A stretch of DNA of 64,000 nt, taken from contig CAMIYC010000008.1 of the NCBI GenBank assembly GCA_946402905.1, positions 27,928 to 91,927 of the forward strand, given 5' to 3'. The translations under genes were made by a program, and so were the position numbers. Source of the DNA: an uncultured Prevotellaceae bacterium (GTDB lineage: Bacteria; Bacteroidota; Bacteroidia; Bacteroidales; Bacteroidaceae). Shown here piece by piece: positions 44,574 through 54,828 of this stretch; the stretch's first letter is position 1, and each line of letters begins with the position of its first letter. Below the pieces are notes generated by a model. It was not told the origin of the DNA. It saw only the letters and a list, made by a program, of their open reading frames with translations, and did no database searches.

Positions 44574-45377
44574 TCAGCTTCTCACTCTCAACTCCCAGCA
44601 GGCCACCGCAGCCGCAGCGGCCACATTCAGCGAGTCTACCTGGTGAGACATCGGTATGCGCACCACATAGTCGGCCTCCGTGATCGTCTGCAAAGGTAGG
44701 CCGTCTCCTTCCGTTCCCATGATGATAGCGAGTTTAGGCGTATTCTTCAGTGTAGGATGGTCGATGGGCACCGACTGGTCTGTCAGTGCCATGGCTGCCG
44801 TCTTGAAACCGTAATCACGCAGCTGCGAAATGCTGCCTTCTATCCATGTCCAGGGCACGAGAAACACGCTCCCCATCGACACGCGCACAGAACGACGGTT
44901 CAGCGGGTCGCATGAGTTGGGAGTCAGCAGCACGGCGTCGATACCGAGGGCAGCAGCCGAGCGGAAGATAGCTCCGATGTTGGTCGTGTCGACCACACCG
45001 TCGATGACCACGATGCGGCGGGCGTTTTGGCAGATTTCACTCAGCGGCACCCGTGGCGGGCGACGCATCGCACAGAGTACGCCACGCGTAAGGGTATATC
45101 CCGTCAGCGACGACAGTAAGTCTCTCTCGCCGGTATAGACGGGGATGTCTCCGCAGCGGCGTATGATCTCGGCGGCATCTCCCTCGATATGTTTCCGCTC
45201 GCAAAGGAGTGCCTGGGGTTGATAGCCGGCGTTTAGCGCCACCTGTATCACCTTGGGGCTTTCTGCGATGAAAATGCCCTTTTCTGGTTCGATGCGGTTT
45301 CTGAGTTGTGCTTCAGTCAGGGTATGGAATATTTCCACCCCGGGATGTGACAGTGATGTGATTTCTATGATGGCCAT
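44574..45377 (-). CDS. TrmH/SpoU-family RNA 2'-O-methyltransferase
   Basis: A 267-aa SPOUT methyltransferase. N-terminal substrate-binding L30e-like domain (LRNRIEPEKGIFIAESPKVIQVAL), then the knotted catalytic domain: motif 1 VVIDGVVDTTNIGAIFRSAAALG, motif 2 LAIIMGTEGDGLP and motif 3 IPMSHQVDSLNVAAAAAV. Modifies ribose in tRNA or 23S rRNA; the exact nucleotide is not determinable. Convergent with the phosphopantetheinyl transferase gene and divergent from the next gene; TAATTTTG on the minus strand (45398-45405) is the likely -7 box. Confidence 0.93.
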   Translation of the reverse strand: MAIIEITSLSHPGVEIFHTLTEAQLRNRIEPEKGIFIAESPKVIQVALNAGYQPQALLCERKHIEGDAAEIIRRCGDIPVYTGERDLLSSLTGYTLTRGVLCAMRRPPRVPLSEICQNARRIVVIDGVVDTTNIGAIFRSAAALGIDAVLLTPNSCDPLNRRSVRVSMGSVFLVPWTWIEGSISQLRDYGFKTAAMALTDQSVPIDHPTLKNTPKLAIIMGTEGDGLPLQTITEADYVVRIPMSHQVDSLNVAAAAAVACWELRVRS

Positions 45378-45425
45378 GTCTTTTTTGCTTGGTGAGGCAA
45401 AATTACAAAATTTTGTCGTATTTAT

Positions 45426-45456
45426 TTTGTTCTTCTGCCGGTTTTCGCTATCTTTG
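45426..45456 (+). promoter_or_regulatory. Promoter, TTTG-N19-TATCTTTG
   Basis: TTTG (45426-45429) and TATCTTTG (45449-45456), 7 bp before the ATG at 45464, so the transcript would be nearly leaderless. Divergent from the methyltransferase gene. Confidence 0.75.
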
Positions 45457-45463
45457 TGAGCAT

Positions 45464-45952
45464 ATGAACGAGATTATTGTTATTTCACTGATCGTCGCCG
45501 TCATCCTGGGGGTTGTCTTCTGGAGGCGGAAGGGCGGGGAAGAGGTCTCCGACTTCGTGGAGCCATCCTATCATCCTTCAGGCAAGCAATGGGTATTTAA
45601 CGGCATCCTCGACATCGAGAATCCACCCAAGGACAATAGCTGTCTGGTGGGATACAAAGGACGTGTGCAGCTGATGACCCGCAAGGGGTATATGCTGTAT
45701 GAGATGCAGGTAGACTCGGCAAGCCTTTCCCGTGATGATGTGGGTGTCTACGAGGTCGACGTACAGGCCGGTAACGGCTCTTCGCTGTCGGTCTGCCATC
45801 AGGGCAGAGTGATCGGCCGCCTGGATTCCATTCCTTCCTGGCTATCAGCCAAATCCGCCGACATGAAAAAAGTGAGGGCATACGCTTTCATCGCCTGTCA
45901 GACCAGTCAGGACGGCGATGAGTATTATGGAGATGTGTGTATCGGGAAATGA
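45464..45952 (+). CDS. Single-pass membrane protein of unknown function, 162 aa
   Basis: The ATG at 45464 is chosen because the ORF-track start at 45389 precedes the promoter. The protein begins with one membrane helix (IIVISLIVAVILGVVFW) and a basic stop-transfer (RRK), then a soluble domain of ~130 residues rich in beta-strand (KQWVFNGILDIENPPKDN, GVYEVDVQAGNGSSL). The domain is not a family I recognise; the alternation of strands suggests a small beta-barrel or sandwich. Its stop codon TGA is the left end of a 14-bp palindrome whose right end is the stop of the convergent helicase gene. Confidence 0.75.
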   Translation: MNEIIVISLIVAVILGVVFWRRKGGEEVSDFVEPSYHPSGKQWVFNGILDIENPPKDNSCLVGYKGRVQLMTRKGYMLYEMQVDSASLSRDDVGVYEVDVQAGNGSSLSVCHQGRVIGRLDSIPSWLSAKSADMKKVRAYAFIACQTSQDGDEYYGDVCIGK

Positions 45953-45960
45953 CCGCCCGG

Positions 45961-47703
45961 TCACTCCGAGGTCAGTTTCTTGACCCTCTTTTTGGCCTCC
46001 CTGCCTTCAGGATAGAGTTTCAGCGCTTTGCGATAGTTGGCGATGGCGGCCTCGGGCATGCCTTCCTTCTCGCAGTCCTTGCCCAGCAGCACATACTCGG
46101 CGGCCAGTTTTTTCAGAAACTGGTCCATGTGGGCTTTTTCTTCCTTCAGACGCTGGTTTTCAGCGTTCACTTGATTGAGATGTGACAACTTGCGCCGGAT
46201 GAGCCTTTTCACAGCCGGTTTCTCAATGTCATAACGATGATGGATGGCTTTGAAGAAATTGTCGAGAAAGGTGTCGAAATCGCCTTTGTCAAATGCTTCT
46301 ACGGCGTCATGGTATTCTTTGTCGGCCATCGAGCTGGCAAGCACATTGCTGATCAGCCGCTGGTTGTTGTAACTGGTGGCAAACCTGGTCACCTCACGGC
46401 TCACGAAGATGTCACGCATCTGGATAGGCTCTTTCAGTGAGATACCCTCCAGCGAAACACATCGCGACAGGGCCACATAGGTCTGGCCACAGGCGAAAGC
46501 GCCACCGGAGAAGTCGATGCTGACATGGTTGAATGTCAGACCCTGGCTTTTGTGCACGGTGATCGACCAGGCCAGTTTGACAGGAAACTGCACAAAGCGC
46601 CCGATCTCATCCTCTTCTATCTTCTGTTCTTTCTCATTGAAGGTGTAGCGCATGTTGCTCCAGTAGTCGCGCCCTACTTCGTATTCGTCGCCATTCTCGG
46701 TCATGACGGTCAGCGTGTCATACTCTCCGCCTTCCACTTCTATCGCGGTGATGACACCCAGCGTGCCGTTCACCCAGCGGTGATCCATGTCGTTCTTGAT
46801 AAACATCACCTGTGCTCCCACCTTGACCTCAAGATTCAGGGCGGTGGGCAGACTGCTCTCAGGAAATTCGCCCGACAGTTCGCCATGTGCGACGACGATA
46901 TCGCCGGGCAGGTCGCGCAAGTGCTGCTCATTGATATAGTCTACGGTGTCGCGACGTGTAGACAGGGTGATGGAGAGCTGGCCGGAGTCATCCTCCGACG
47001 ACTGCCCCACGCGGCTGTTGAGCAGCAGAAGATCCTGATGACTGACCTGGCTGGTGCGTATCTTGTCGAGCAATTGGATAAAGTCGGGATCATTCTGGCG
47101 ATATACTTTCCTCAGCTCGATACTGACCAGTTGCATCTCCTTGAACACTTTAGCGTCAAAGAAAAACATGGATGGGTAGAACGGACGTAGCAACTGCCGG
47201 TCTTCTTCTTTGACCACAGGTTCGAGTTGGTAGATGTCGCCAACAAACAGCACCTGCTTGCCGCCAAATGGCTCCAGGCGGTTGCGGGTGTAGATGCGCA
47301 GCACCTTGTCAACGAAATCGATGATATCTGCCCGCACCATACTGATCTCGTCGATGATGATCAGGTCGACCTCACGGATGATCTTGCGCTTGGCACCAGT
47401 GTATTTGAGCGTATCGCGGATGTTTCTCTCAGAGAATTTGGTGTCGGTAGGCAGTATGGGATGAAAGGGTATCTTGAAAAAACTATGCAGGGTGACGCCA
47501 CCTGCGTTGATGGCAGCGATGCCCGTAGGAGCCAGCACTACATATTTCTTCTTGGTGTGCGCACAGATGTATCTCAGAAAGGTAGACTTGCCCGTACCCG
47601 CCCTGCCGGTCAGGAAGAGTGAGCGGTGGGTATACTGTACAATCTGAAGCGCATTCTGAAACTCAGGATTGTCGGTGTCTATATGCTGAATATCCGTCTG
47701 CAA
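45961..47703 (-). CDS. Pif1/RecD-like helicase with C-terminal TPR-like region
   Basis: A 580-aa superfamily 1B-type helicase. Walker A LTGRAGTGKSTFL, motif Ia VLAPTGIAAINAGGVTLHSF, Walker B LIIIDEISMVRADI, motif III LFVGDIYQLEPV, and motifs V/VI SITVHKSQGLTFNHV and TYVALSRCVSLEGI. Residues ~420-580 are helical and end in a TPR-like pair (EKEGMPEAAIANYRKALKLYPEG). Such proteins unwind DNA during replication or repair; here it is probably read from the PBP1A promoter, 11 bp downstream of that gene's stop. Confidence 0.93.
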   Translation of the reverse strand: MQTDIQHIDTDNPEFQNALQIVQYTHRSLFLTGRAGTGKSTFLRYICAHTKKKYVVLAPTGIAAINAGGVTLHSFFKIPFHPILPTDTKFSERNIRDTLKYTGAKRKIIREVDLIIIDEISMVRADIIDFVDKVLRIYTRNRLEPFGGKQVLFVGDIYQLEPVVKEEDRQLLRPFYPSMFFFDAKVFKEMQLVSIELRKVYRQNDPDFIQLLDKIRTSQVSHQDLLLLNSRVGQSSEDDSGQLSITLSTRRDTVDYINEQHLRDLPGDIVVAHGELSGEFPESSLPTALNLEVKVGAQVMFIKNDMDHRWVNGTLGVITAIEVEGGEYDTLTVMTENGDEYEVGRDYWSNMRYTFNEKEQKIEEDEIGRFVQFPVKLAWSITVHKSQGLTFNHVSIDFSGGAFACGQTYVALSRCVSLEGISLKEPIQMRDIFVSREVTRFATSYNNQRLISNVLASSMADKEYHDAVEAFDKGDFDTFLDNFFKAIHHRYDIEKPAVKRLIRRKLSHLNQVNAENQRLKEEKAHMDQFLKKLAAEYVLLGKDCEKEGMPEAAIANYRKALKLYPEGREAKKRVKKLTSE

Positions 47704-47714
47704 GGGTTCACATC

Positions 47715-50159
47715 TTATAGTTCATACACATTCTCCGCGGGCGGAGGGCTGTAGGGGTCTTCTTCGTATGTGGGCGGATCGGCAGGCACAGGCACCGGGG
47801 CTCCATAGTCATCCCATTCGGGTGCAGCTTGCTCGTCCAGGGTGTCGGACACGGCGCGCACGGGCACGTAGGCAGGACGGTTGTTGCAGTTGATCAGGTC
47901 GGTGTTGATATCTTCGCCGCCGGGAATCATAAAGTGAGACACATAATTGGCAAACTCGCTCTTGCTGAGCACACCGATCAGGAAACGGCCGCAGATGGGG
48001 AGCGCTGTGCGTGCACCTTGGCCCAAAGCTCCCGACGCGAAATGGATATTGCGATATTCGCCGCCTACCCATGCGCCGCACACCAGTTTGGGTGTCACGG
48101 CAATAAACCAGCCGTCGGAGTTGTTGTTGGACGTACCTGTCTTGCCGCCGCAGTCCAGCCGGCTGAAATAAGGGCCGATATAGTAGTTCAGACTGCGCGA
48201 GGTGCCTTCCTTCACACCAGCCATCAGCATCTGCTGCATGAGATAGGCAGTCTTGTAGGGAATGGCGCGTGTGGCGTCTTGCGGACCTTCGTACACCAGG
48301 TTGCCGTCGCCGTCTTCTATCCTGGTGACCAGCACCGGCTCATGCACCTTGCCGTCGTTGGCGATGGTACTATAAGCATTGACCATCTCAAGCAAGTTCA
48401 CGTCGGAGGCCCCGAGGATGGTCGAGGGATGTGTGTCGAGGTTGCTTTTGATACCCATGTCGTGAGCGGTGCGGATGATGTTTTTCAGTCCCATCTCCAT
48501 GCCCAGACGCACCGCCACGGAATTGGTGCTACGGGCAAAAGCTTGTTTCAGGGTGATGGAGTCGCCCGAGAAACGCTTGCTGGCATTCATCGGCGTCCAG
48601 TATTTCTCGGTGTGGGTCTTCTCGTCGTAGACAGGAATGCTGACAGCCTCGTCGCGACGCTTGTCGCAGGGCGTGAGACCCTGGTTCATCGCTTCCGTGT
48701 AAACAAACATCTTGAACGTCGAGCCAGGCTGGCGCATGGCAGTCACCTTGTCATATTTCCAGATGTTGTAGTCGACATCGCCCACCCAGGCCAGCACAGC
48801 GCCCGTCTGTGGCTCCATGGCGATGAACCCGGTATGCAGAAACTTCACCATGTAGCGGATGGAGTCGAGGGTGCTCATCTCGGTCTCAAACATGCCCTTT
48901 GAATAGTCGAAGAGCTGCACGCGATGGGGCTTGTTGAGATAGAAGTCGATGGAGTCGGCATTGCCATGATAACGCTCATGCAGATATTCATAGACGGGCA
49001 GTTTCTTGGCGATGTTCTCAATGAAATTAGGCACGATGTTGCCTTTCTCGTCTCTCCAGGGCACCTGGTTGCCCCAACTGGCGTCGAATTTAGCCTGCGT
49101 GTCTTTCATCTGACGATGCACCTCATCCTCTGCCACGGTCTGCATGCGGGTGTCGATGGTTGTATAGATCTTCAGTCCCGAGGTGTAGAGGTCGTAGCCA
49201 GTGTCGTGGCACCATTTCTCCAGACTGTTCTCCACGGCATCCTTGAAATAGGCGTATTTGTTGTTGGTCGCGGTCTCTACCGAAAAAGAGAGCTTGGTGG
49301 GCTTGGAGGCAAGCCGTTGATATTCTTCCATGCTCAAGTGCCCCTGCCGCACCATCAAGGTCATCACCACGTTGCGGCGCATCTCGCTGTTTTTGGGGTT
49401 TAGCACGGGATTATAATACGAGGTGGCTTTCAGCATGCCTACGAGCACAGCCGACTGATCGACGGTCAGTTCCTGCGGGGTGATGTTGAAGTAGGTTTTA
49501 CAGGCGGTCTTGATGCCAAAGGAGTTGGAACCGAAATCTACCGTATTGGCATACATCGTGAGTATCTCCTTCTTGTCGTAGACCATCTCCAGCTTTGTGG
49601 CGATGATCCATTCCTTGCTCTTGATGATCAGTATACGCAAGCCCGGTATGTTGCCCAGCAGACCGGTGGAGTTGTGGGTGCGCATACGGAAGAGGTTCTT
49701 GGCCAGCTGCTGAGTGATGGTCGATGCGCCGCGGGGCTTGCGTCGCATCACGGCATCTTTGACCGCACCCAGGATACCTCTGAAGTCTATGCCTTTGTGA
49801 CGGTAGAAGCGCTCGTCTTCGGTGTCGACAAGGGCATCCCAGAACACAGGATTGACGTCCTCGTATTCCACAGGGCTCCTGTTCTCATTGTAGTATTTGC
49901 CGATCTGCTTGCCGTCGGCACTGTATATCTCTGAGGCGGCATTGCGGGGTGGGTTGAGAATCTCGTAAAAACCGGGCGACTTGCCAAACAGGCCGAGGAA
50001 ATTGAAATCTACCATGCCGAAATACAGCACTGAGACGACCAGAAAAGTCATCATTCCAGAAAATAACTTGACATACCATCTCCTTCCTTTGAAAAGGTGT
50101 ATGTACCACCGACAGGGTCGTACGATCAGGAAGTGGTAAAGCTTTTTGATGATCTTCAT
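47715..50159 (-). CDS. mrcA: Penicillin-binding protein 1A (bifunctional transglycosylase/transpeptidase)
   Basis: An 814-aa membrane-bound peptidoglycan synthase. N-terminal cytoplasmic stretch and membrane helix (FSGMMTFLVVSVLYFGMV), GT51 domain with EDERFYRHKGID and STITQQLAKNLF, then a transpeptidase domain with SxxK (QPGSTFKMF), SxN (RSTNSVAV) and KTG (CGGKTGTSNNN). The C-terminal tail is Pro/Glu-rich (PADPPTYEEDPYSPPP). Length fits class A PBPs. A minus-strand TAAATTTG at 50190-50197 is a probable -7 box 30 bp upstream. Confidence 0.96.
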   Translation of the reverse strand: MKIIKKLYHFLIVRPCRWYIHLFKGRRWYVKLFSGMMTFLVVSVLYFGMVDFNFLGLFGKSPGFYEILNPPRNAASEIYSADGKQIGKYYNENRSPVEYEDVNPVFWDALVDTEDERFYRHKGIDFRGILGAVKDAVMRRKPRGASTITQQLAKNLFRMRTHNSTGLLGNIPGLRILIIKSKEWIIATKLEMVYDKKEILTMYANTVDFGSNSFGIKTACKTYFNITPQELTVDQSAVLVGMLKATSYYNPVLNPKNSEMRRNVVMTLMVRQGHLSMEEYQRLASKPTKLSFSVETATNNKYAYFKDAVENSLEKWCHDTGYDLYTSGLKIYTTIDTRMQTVAEDEVHRQMKDTQAKFDASWGNQVPWRDEKGNIVPNFIENIAKKLPVYEYLHERYHGNADSIDFYLNKPHRVQLFDYSKGMFETEMSTLDSIRYMVKFLHTGFIAMEPQTGAVLAWVGDVDYNIWKYDKVTAMRQPGSTFKMFVYTEAMNQGLTPCDKRRDEAVSIPVYDEKTHTEKYWTPMNASKRFSGDSITLKQAFARSTNSVAVRLGMEMGLKNIIRTAHDMGIKSNLDTHPSTILGASDVNLLEMVNAYSTIANDGKVHEPVLVTRIEDGDGNLVYEGPQDATRAIPYKTAYLMQQMLMAGVKEGTSRSLNYYIGPYFSRLDCGGKTGTSNNNSDGWFIAVTPKLVCGAWVGGEYRNIHFASGALGQGARTALPICGRFLIGVLSKSEFANYVSHFMIPGGEDINTDLINCNNRPAYVPVRAVSDTLDEQAAPEWDDYGAPVPVPADPPTYEEDPYSPPPAENVYEL

Positions 50160-50189
50160 GCTAAAGGCTGGATGATGGATATGATGTCA

Positions 50190-50197
50190 CAAATTTA
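50190..50197 (-). promoter_or_regulatory. Probable -7 element of the PBP1A gene
   Basis: Minus-strand TAAATTTG. The -33 half is not clear. Confidence 0.45.
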
Positions 50198-50278
50198 GTA
50201 ATTATTTCGGAATAACCGATGCGAGGAGGCATTTTTTTCTTCGCTTCCGTCAAGTTTTCATCTCCGATGACAGGAAAT

Positions 50279-50650
50279 CTATTTGAGAAACGCGAAATAA
50301 ACAGCCATGACCAGACACACGAATGAGGCTACGTGATTCCAGTGGAATGACTCACCATGGAAGAAAAGGGTGACGAAGATAGAGAAGACGGTCAGCGAGA
50401 TGACCTCCTGGATCACCTTCAGCTGCATCAGCGTGAAGGGGCCTCCGTTTTCGATGAATCCGATACGGTTGGCCGGCACCTGGAGGGAATATTCGGGCAG
50501 GGCAAGCATCCACGAACAGAGAATGACGACATAAAGCGGTGTGTGGTCAGTGAAGACATGCACCTGCTGCAGTTTCAGATGCCCGTACCAAGCGAAGGTC
50601 ATGAATATGTTGGATACGGTAAGAAGTCCGATGGTGTATAACTGGTTCAT
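50279..50650 (-). CDS. DMT-superfamily small membrane protein (DUF486)
   Basis: A 123-aa protein with four membrane segments (LYTIGLLTVSNIFMTFAWYG, LYVVILCSWMLALPEYSL, LKVIQEVISLTVFSIFVTLFF, VASFVCLVMAVYFAF). The WYGHLK and ALPEY motifs, together with size, fit DUF486, a half-size drug/metabolite-transporter-like family with unknown substrate. It starts 3 bp after miaA and looks like the last gene of the long block beginning at phoH. Confidence 0.88.
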   Translation of the reverse strand: MNQLYTIGLLTVSNIFMTFAWYGHLKLQQVHVFTDHTPLYVVILCSWMLALPEYSLQVPANRIGFIENGGPFTLMQLKVIQEVISLTVFSIFVTLFFHGESFHWNHVASFVCLVMAVYFAFLK

Positions 50651-50653
50651 GAA

Positions 50654-51562
50654 TTAAGAATTGATTTTTTGCTGTATGTATGACATGATTCCGTCAAAAT
50701 CGTCTGGATGGAACCAGCGTACGGTTTCATCCCGTTTATACCAGGTGATTTGCTTGCGAGCGTATTTACGGGTGTTGTTTTGTATACGGGTGATAGCATT
50801 GTCGAGGGTGCACAGTCCATCAAGATACTCGAACATTTCCTTGAAACCCACTGTGTTGAGTGAATTCTCCGAACGGTAGGGATACACCCTTAATGCCTCT
50901 TCTATAAAACCATGGTCTACCATGGACAAGACTCGGCGGTTGATGCGGTCGTAAAGTTCTTGGCGCTCGCGGTGGAGACCTATCTTCACGGTCGTGAACC
51001 ATCGGGGGGCGCACTGCCGCGTGCGGAATGAAGTGTACGTGCGGCCGGTACAATGACATATTTCAAGGGCATGCACCACACGCCGGGTGTTGCGACGGTC
51101 TACAATGGCGTAATAGGCGGGGTCGAGCACACGCAACTCCTCGACCAAACGCTGCAGGCCCTCGTGCTCCAGCCTGTCTTTCATGTAAGCCCTGGTCTCT
51201 TCGTCGATGGTGGGTATGTCATCGATACCGTTGCATACAGCATCTACATACATCATGCTGCCGCCCGACATCAGGGCCACGTCTGAATGTGTGAAGGCTT
51301 CGTCGGTTTGAAGCAGTGACAGCACGTCTTGCTCAAAGCGAGACGCACTGTAATAGTCGGTAAGATGCAGCTGCCCCACAAAGTAATGCTTCACCCGCGA
51401 CAGCTGTGCATGGTCAGGGGCGGCGGTGCCAATAGGTATCTCGGCATACATCTGTCTCGAGTCGGCGTTGATGACGGGTATGCCAAGACGCTCCGCAACA
51501 CGGAGGCACACCTCTGTCTTGCCGACTCCTGTCGGCCCCACTATCACGAGAAGCACTTTCAT
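50654..51562 (-). CDS. miaA: tRNA dimethylallyltransferase MiaA
   Basis: A 302-aa enzyme adding an isopentenyl group to A37 of tRNAs reading UNN codons. P-loop IVGPTGVGKTEV, substrate motif INADSRQMYAEIPIGTAAP, and DRRNTRRVVHALEI with the catalytic Asp/Arg, then the C-terminal KYARKQITWYKRD. All in expected order and length. Confidence 0.97.
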   Translation of the reverse strand: MKVLLVIVGPTGVGKTEVCLRVAERLGIPVINADSRQMYAEIPIGTAAPDHAQLSRVKHYFVGQLHLTDYYSASRFEQDVLSLLQTDEAFTHSDVALMSGGSMMYVDAVCNGIDDIPTIDEETRAYMKDRLEHEGLQRLVEELRVLDPAYYAIVDRRNTRRVVHALEICHCTGRTYTSFRTRQCAPRWFTTVKIGLHRERQELYDRINRRVLSMVDHGFIEEALRVYPYRSENSLNTVGFKEMFEYLDGLCTLDNAITRIQNNTRKYARKQITWYKRDETVRWFHPDDFDGIMSYIQQKINS

Positions 51563-51577
51563 CAGAAACGGAGCATG

Positions 51578-52348
51578 CTACCGGATGATACCTCTTTGTG
51601 AGCTGGATACGAAATCGAGGATATAATTCACTTCGGGTGTCAGTGGCAATGTCTTTCTCACCTCTTCTATACCTTCGGAGATGATGCCCTTGGAGTAAAT
51701 CGTGCGATAGGTATTGTGGATGAGGTCTATCAGCTCACGATCAAAACCCCGTCGGCGCAGGCCGATGATATTGACACCGGCATACCTGATGGGCTCTTTG
51801 CCGGCGATAATATACGGTGGGATGTCCTGGCTGGTGCGACAACCTCCCTGCACCATCACGTAGCCACCGATATGGCAGAACTGATGACAGAGCACTGCCG
51901 CGCTGATGATGGCATTGTCGTCGACGGTCACCTCGCCGGCAAACTTGGTGGAGTTGCCGATGATGAGGTTGTTGCCGAAGAAACAGTCATGGGCTATGTG
52001 CACATTCTCCATGAGCAGACAGTTGTTGCCTATCTGTGTGGTGCCTTTGGAGGCGGTGCCACGGGAGATGTTCACATTCTCACGGATACTATTGTTGTCG
52101 CCGATCTCGCAGATGGTGTCTTCGCCTTTGAATTTCAGGTCCTGTGGCTTTGCGGAGATACTTGCACCGGTAAAAAACTCATTGCCATTGCCGATGCGGG
52201 CACCGTAATTGATCGTGACACCATTCTGGAGCAGATTGTTGTCACCGATCACGGTATTGCGGTCTATATAACAAAAAGGACCGATGATATTATTATCGCC
52301 TAGTTGAGCTTCTGGATGGACATAGGCCATCGGACTGATTTGGTTCAT
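51578..52348 (-). CDS. lpxA: UDP-N-acetylglucosamine acyltransferase LpxA
   Basis: A 256-aa left-handed beta-helix enzyme starting lipid A synthesis. The ATG at 52348 (MNQISPMAYVHPEAQLGDNN) replaces the longer ORF-track start, which runs into lpxC-fabZ. Hexapeptide repeats through ~190 residues, catalytic His in ENVHIAHDCFFGNN, and the C-terminal helical region (LRRRGFDRELIDLIHNTYR). Lies 25 bp after lpxC-fabZ. Confidence 0.96.
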   Translation of the reverse strand: MNQISPMAYVHPEAQLGDNNIIGPFCYIDRNTVIGDNNLLQNGVTINYGARIGNGNEFFTGASISAKPQDLKFKGEDTICEIGDNNSIRENVNISRGTASKGTTQIGNNCLLMENVHIAHDCFFGNNLIIGNSTKFAGEVTVDDNAIISAAVLCHQFCHIGGYVMVQGGCRTSQDIPPYIIAGKEPIRYAGVNIIGLRRRGFDRELIDLIHNTYRTIYSKGIISEGIEEVRKTLPLTPEVNYILDFVSSSQRGIIR

Positions 52349-52373
52349 ATCACTTGGGTTGTATTTACATTGC

Positions 52374-53759
52374 TTATTTGTTCTTGACAATCTGAGCAGT
52401 GAAGGTGGCTTCGGCCACCACATGGTCGCCGACAAACATGTAGCCCTTCATGCTACTTACGCCATGACGCACCGGATGAAGCAATTCCACACGGAAAAGA
52501 AGGGTGTCGCCAGGAACAATCTTCTGACGGAACTTCACGTCGTCGATCTTCATGAAATAGGTAGACCATCTCTCCGGCTCCTCCAGCGTATTGAGCACCA
52601 GCAGACCGCCACATTGTGCCATGGCCTCTACCATCAGCACGCCAGGCATCACTGGTTCCTGGGGGAAGTGTCCCTGGAAGAATGGCTCATCGGAGGTCAC
52701 GTTCTTCACGCCGACGATGCTGTTGGGGCCGATAGCGATCACCTTGTCTACCAGTTGCATGGGATAACGGTGGGGAAGGAGCTCGCGTATACGGTTGTTG
52801 TCCATCACGGGAGTGTCGTTGGGATTGTATATCGGGGCCTGAATCTCGTGCTTCCTGATCTCACGTCGCATGAGCCGTGCAAACTTGTTGTTGATCGTAT
52901 GCCCGGGACGAGTGGCGATGATGCGGCCTTTGATGGGCTTGCCGATCAGGGCCATGTCGCCGATTACGTCGAGCAGCTTATGGCGGGTGCACTCATTCTC
53001 CCATACCAGAGGCTTGGGCTGGATGTAGCCCAGCCGGGTGGCATCCATCGTAGGCACTTTCAGCAGCGAGGCCAACTTGTCAAGCTGCTCCTGCGAAATC
53101 TGACGCTCATAGATGACAATGGCATTTTCCATGTCGCCGCCCTTGATGAGGTTGGCTTTAAGCAATGGCTCTATGTCCCTGACAAACACGAAGGTGCGGG
53201 CGGGGGCTATCTCGTCGGCAAATTTCTCAATGTTGTCCAAGGTGGCAAACTGGCTATTGATAAATTTAGACTCAAAAGAGCACATCGTCGTGATGCTGAA
53301 CTCGTCGTCGGGCAGGATGGTGATACAACTGCCGGTCTCCTCGTCCTTGACCTCAATCTTATGACGGATGATATAAAAGTCCTTGGGAGCGTTCTGCTCT
53401 TCGATGCCCACCTGCCTGATTTTCTCCACATACATGGCAGCACTGCCGTCGAGAATGGGAAACTCAGGACCGTTGACCTGCATCAGGCAGTTGTCTATGC
53501 CCAGCGCGTATAGGGCAGAGAGCGCGTGCTCCACGGTCGACACACGCACATCCTTCGACTGCAGCACCGTGCCGCGCTGAGTGTCGGTCACATGCTCTGC
53601 TATCGCGTCGATCACAGGCTGACCCTCGACATCTATTCTCTGTATCTTATATCCTGTATTCTCAGGGGCAGGATTAAAAGTCACCGTCAGGTTCAAACCT
53701 GTATGAAGGCCTTTCCCGTACAGGGAGAAACTGCCTTTGAGCGTTTTCTGTTTATTCAT
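52374..53759 (-). CDS. lpxC/fabZ: Bifunctional LpxC deacetylase / FabZ dehydratase
   Basis: A 461-aa fusion found throughout Bacteroidota. Residues 1-~305 are the zinc UDP-3-O-acyl-GlcNAc deacetylase ([14 protein letters not shown] and [14 protein letters not shown] carry zinc ligands); residues ~315-461 are the (3R)-hydroxyacyl-ACP dehydratase ([36 protein letters not shown]). The fusion ties the committed lipid A step to supply of acyl chains. Its start overlaps the end of lpxD by 8 bp. Confidence 0.97.
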   Translation of the reverse strand: MNKQKTLKGSFSLYGKGLHTGLNLTVTFNPAPENTGYKIQRIDVEGQPVIDAIAEHVTDTQRGTVLQSKDVRVSTVEHALSALYALGIDNCLMQVNGPEFPILDGSAAMYVEKIRQVGIEEQNAPKDFYIIRHKIEVKDEETGSCITILPDDEFSITTMCSFESKFINSQFATLDNIEKFADEIAPARTFVFVRDIEPLLKANLIKGGDMENAIVIYERQISQEQLDKLASLLKVPTMDATRLGYIQPKPLVWENECTRHKLLDVIGDMALIGKPIKGRIIATRPGHTINNKFARLMRREIRKHEIQAPIYNPNDTPVMDNNRIRELLPHRYPMQLVDKVIAIGPNSIVGVKNVTSDEPFFQGHFPQEPVMPGVLMVEAMAQCGGLLVLNTLEEPERWSTYFMKIDDVKFRQKIVPGDTLLFRVELLHPVRHGVSSMKGYMFVGDHVVAEATFTAQIVKNK

Positions 53760-54798
53760 TATGTCCTGTTTTTTCCTTTAGTTCCTCTATTTCTTGCTGG
53801 AGTCGTGATATCTCTTTATACATTTCCGGCAAACGGCGGAATATGGCCATCGACTTGAAGTAGGGCCTGGTTTCCATCGGAGGTGTACCTATCATCGTGC
53901 GGTTGCTCTCTACGCTGCTGTTGACACCCGACTGGGCACCCATGTTCACATGGTCGCCCACGGTGATGTGACCAGCCACGCCTACCTGACCGCCAAACAT
54001 ACACCATTGGCCTACTTTAGTGCTGCCGGCTATACCTACCTGGGCCGACATCACGGTGTTCTCGCCGATATCGGTGTTGTGGGCGATCTGCACGAGATTG
54101 TCGAGCTTGACACCTTTTCTCACATAGGTGCTGCCCATCGTCGAGCGGTCTACGCAGGTGTTGGCGCCAATCTCCACGTTGTCTTCTATCGTCACAATGC
54201 CGATCTGAGGTATCTTGTCGTAACCGTCGGCACTGGGAGCGAACCCGAATCCGTCGGCACCTATCACACACCCTGCGTGCAAGGTCACCGAGTTGCCGAG
54301 ACGACAGTCATGATAGATCGTCACATGGGGATAGATCAAGCACTGATTGCCCAGACTGACGCCATCGCCGACATAGGCCTGAGGATAAATCTGGCAGCCG
54401 TCGCCCACGACGGCATGATCTCCGATATAGGCGAAAGCGCCAATGTAGCAATCCTTGCCTATCTGTGCGGTGGGTGAGATAAAAGCCTGCGGGTCGATGC
54501 CTGTCTTGCGGGGTTTCATCGACTCATAGAGCTGCAGCAGCCTGGCCACGCTCTCATAAGCATTCTTCACACGTATCAGAGTGGCCGAGACGGGGTGCTC
54601 CAGGGCAACGTCGTCATTGACCAGCACAATGGTCGAACGGGTGTCGTACAGGTAATGAGTATATTTGGGGTTGGACAAAAAAGAAATGCCTCCCGGCCTT
54701 CCCTCTTCTATCTTGGCGAAAGAGTTAACGGTAGCCTCAGGGTTACCTTCCACTCTGCCTTGCAAAAATTCTGCTATCTGTTTAGCCGAAAACTCCAT
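53752..54798 (-). CDS. lpxD: UDP-3-O-acylglucosamine N-acyltransferase LpxD
   Basis: A 348-aa enzyme adding the second acyl chain to the lipid A precursor. N-terminal uridine-binding domain ([16 protein letters not shown] ... [21 protein letters not shown]), a hexapeptide-repeat helix with catalytic His in [14 protein letters not shown], and a C-terminal coiled-coil ([15 protein letters not shown]). The ATG at 54798 is preferred over the ORF-track start at 54831, which sits in the promoter. Own -7 box at 54829. Confidence 0.96.
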   Translation of the reverse strand: MEFSAKQIAEFLQGRVEGNPEATVNSFAKIEEGRPGGISFLSNPKYTHYLYDTRSTIVLVNDDVALEHPVSATLIRVKNAYESVARLLQLYESMKPRKTGIDPQAFISPTAQIGKDCYIGAFAYIGDHAVVGDGCQIYPQAYVGDGVSLGNQCLIYPHVTIYHDCRLGNSVTLHAGCVIGADGFGFAPSADGYDKIPQIGIVTIEDNVEIGANTCVDRSTMGSTYVRKGVKLDNLVQIAHNTDIGENTVMSAQVGIAGSTKVGQWCMFGGQVGVAGHITVGDHVNMGAQSGVNSSVESNRTMIGTPPMETRPYFKSMAIFRRLPEMYKEISRLQQEIEELKEKTGHNE

Positions 54799-54828
54799 GT
54801 CAAATTCCAGTTTTTCCGTTAAAGTGTG

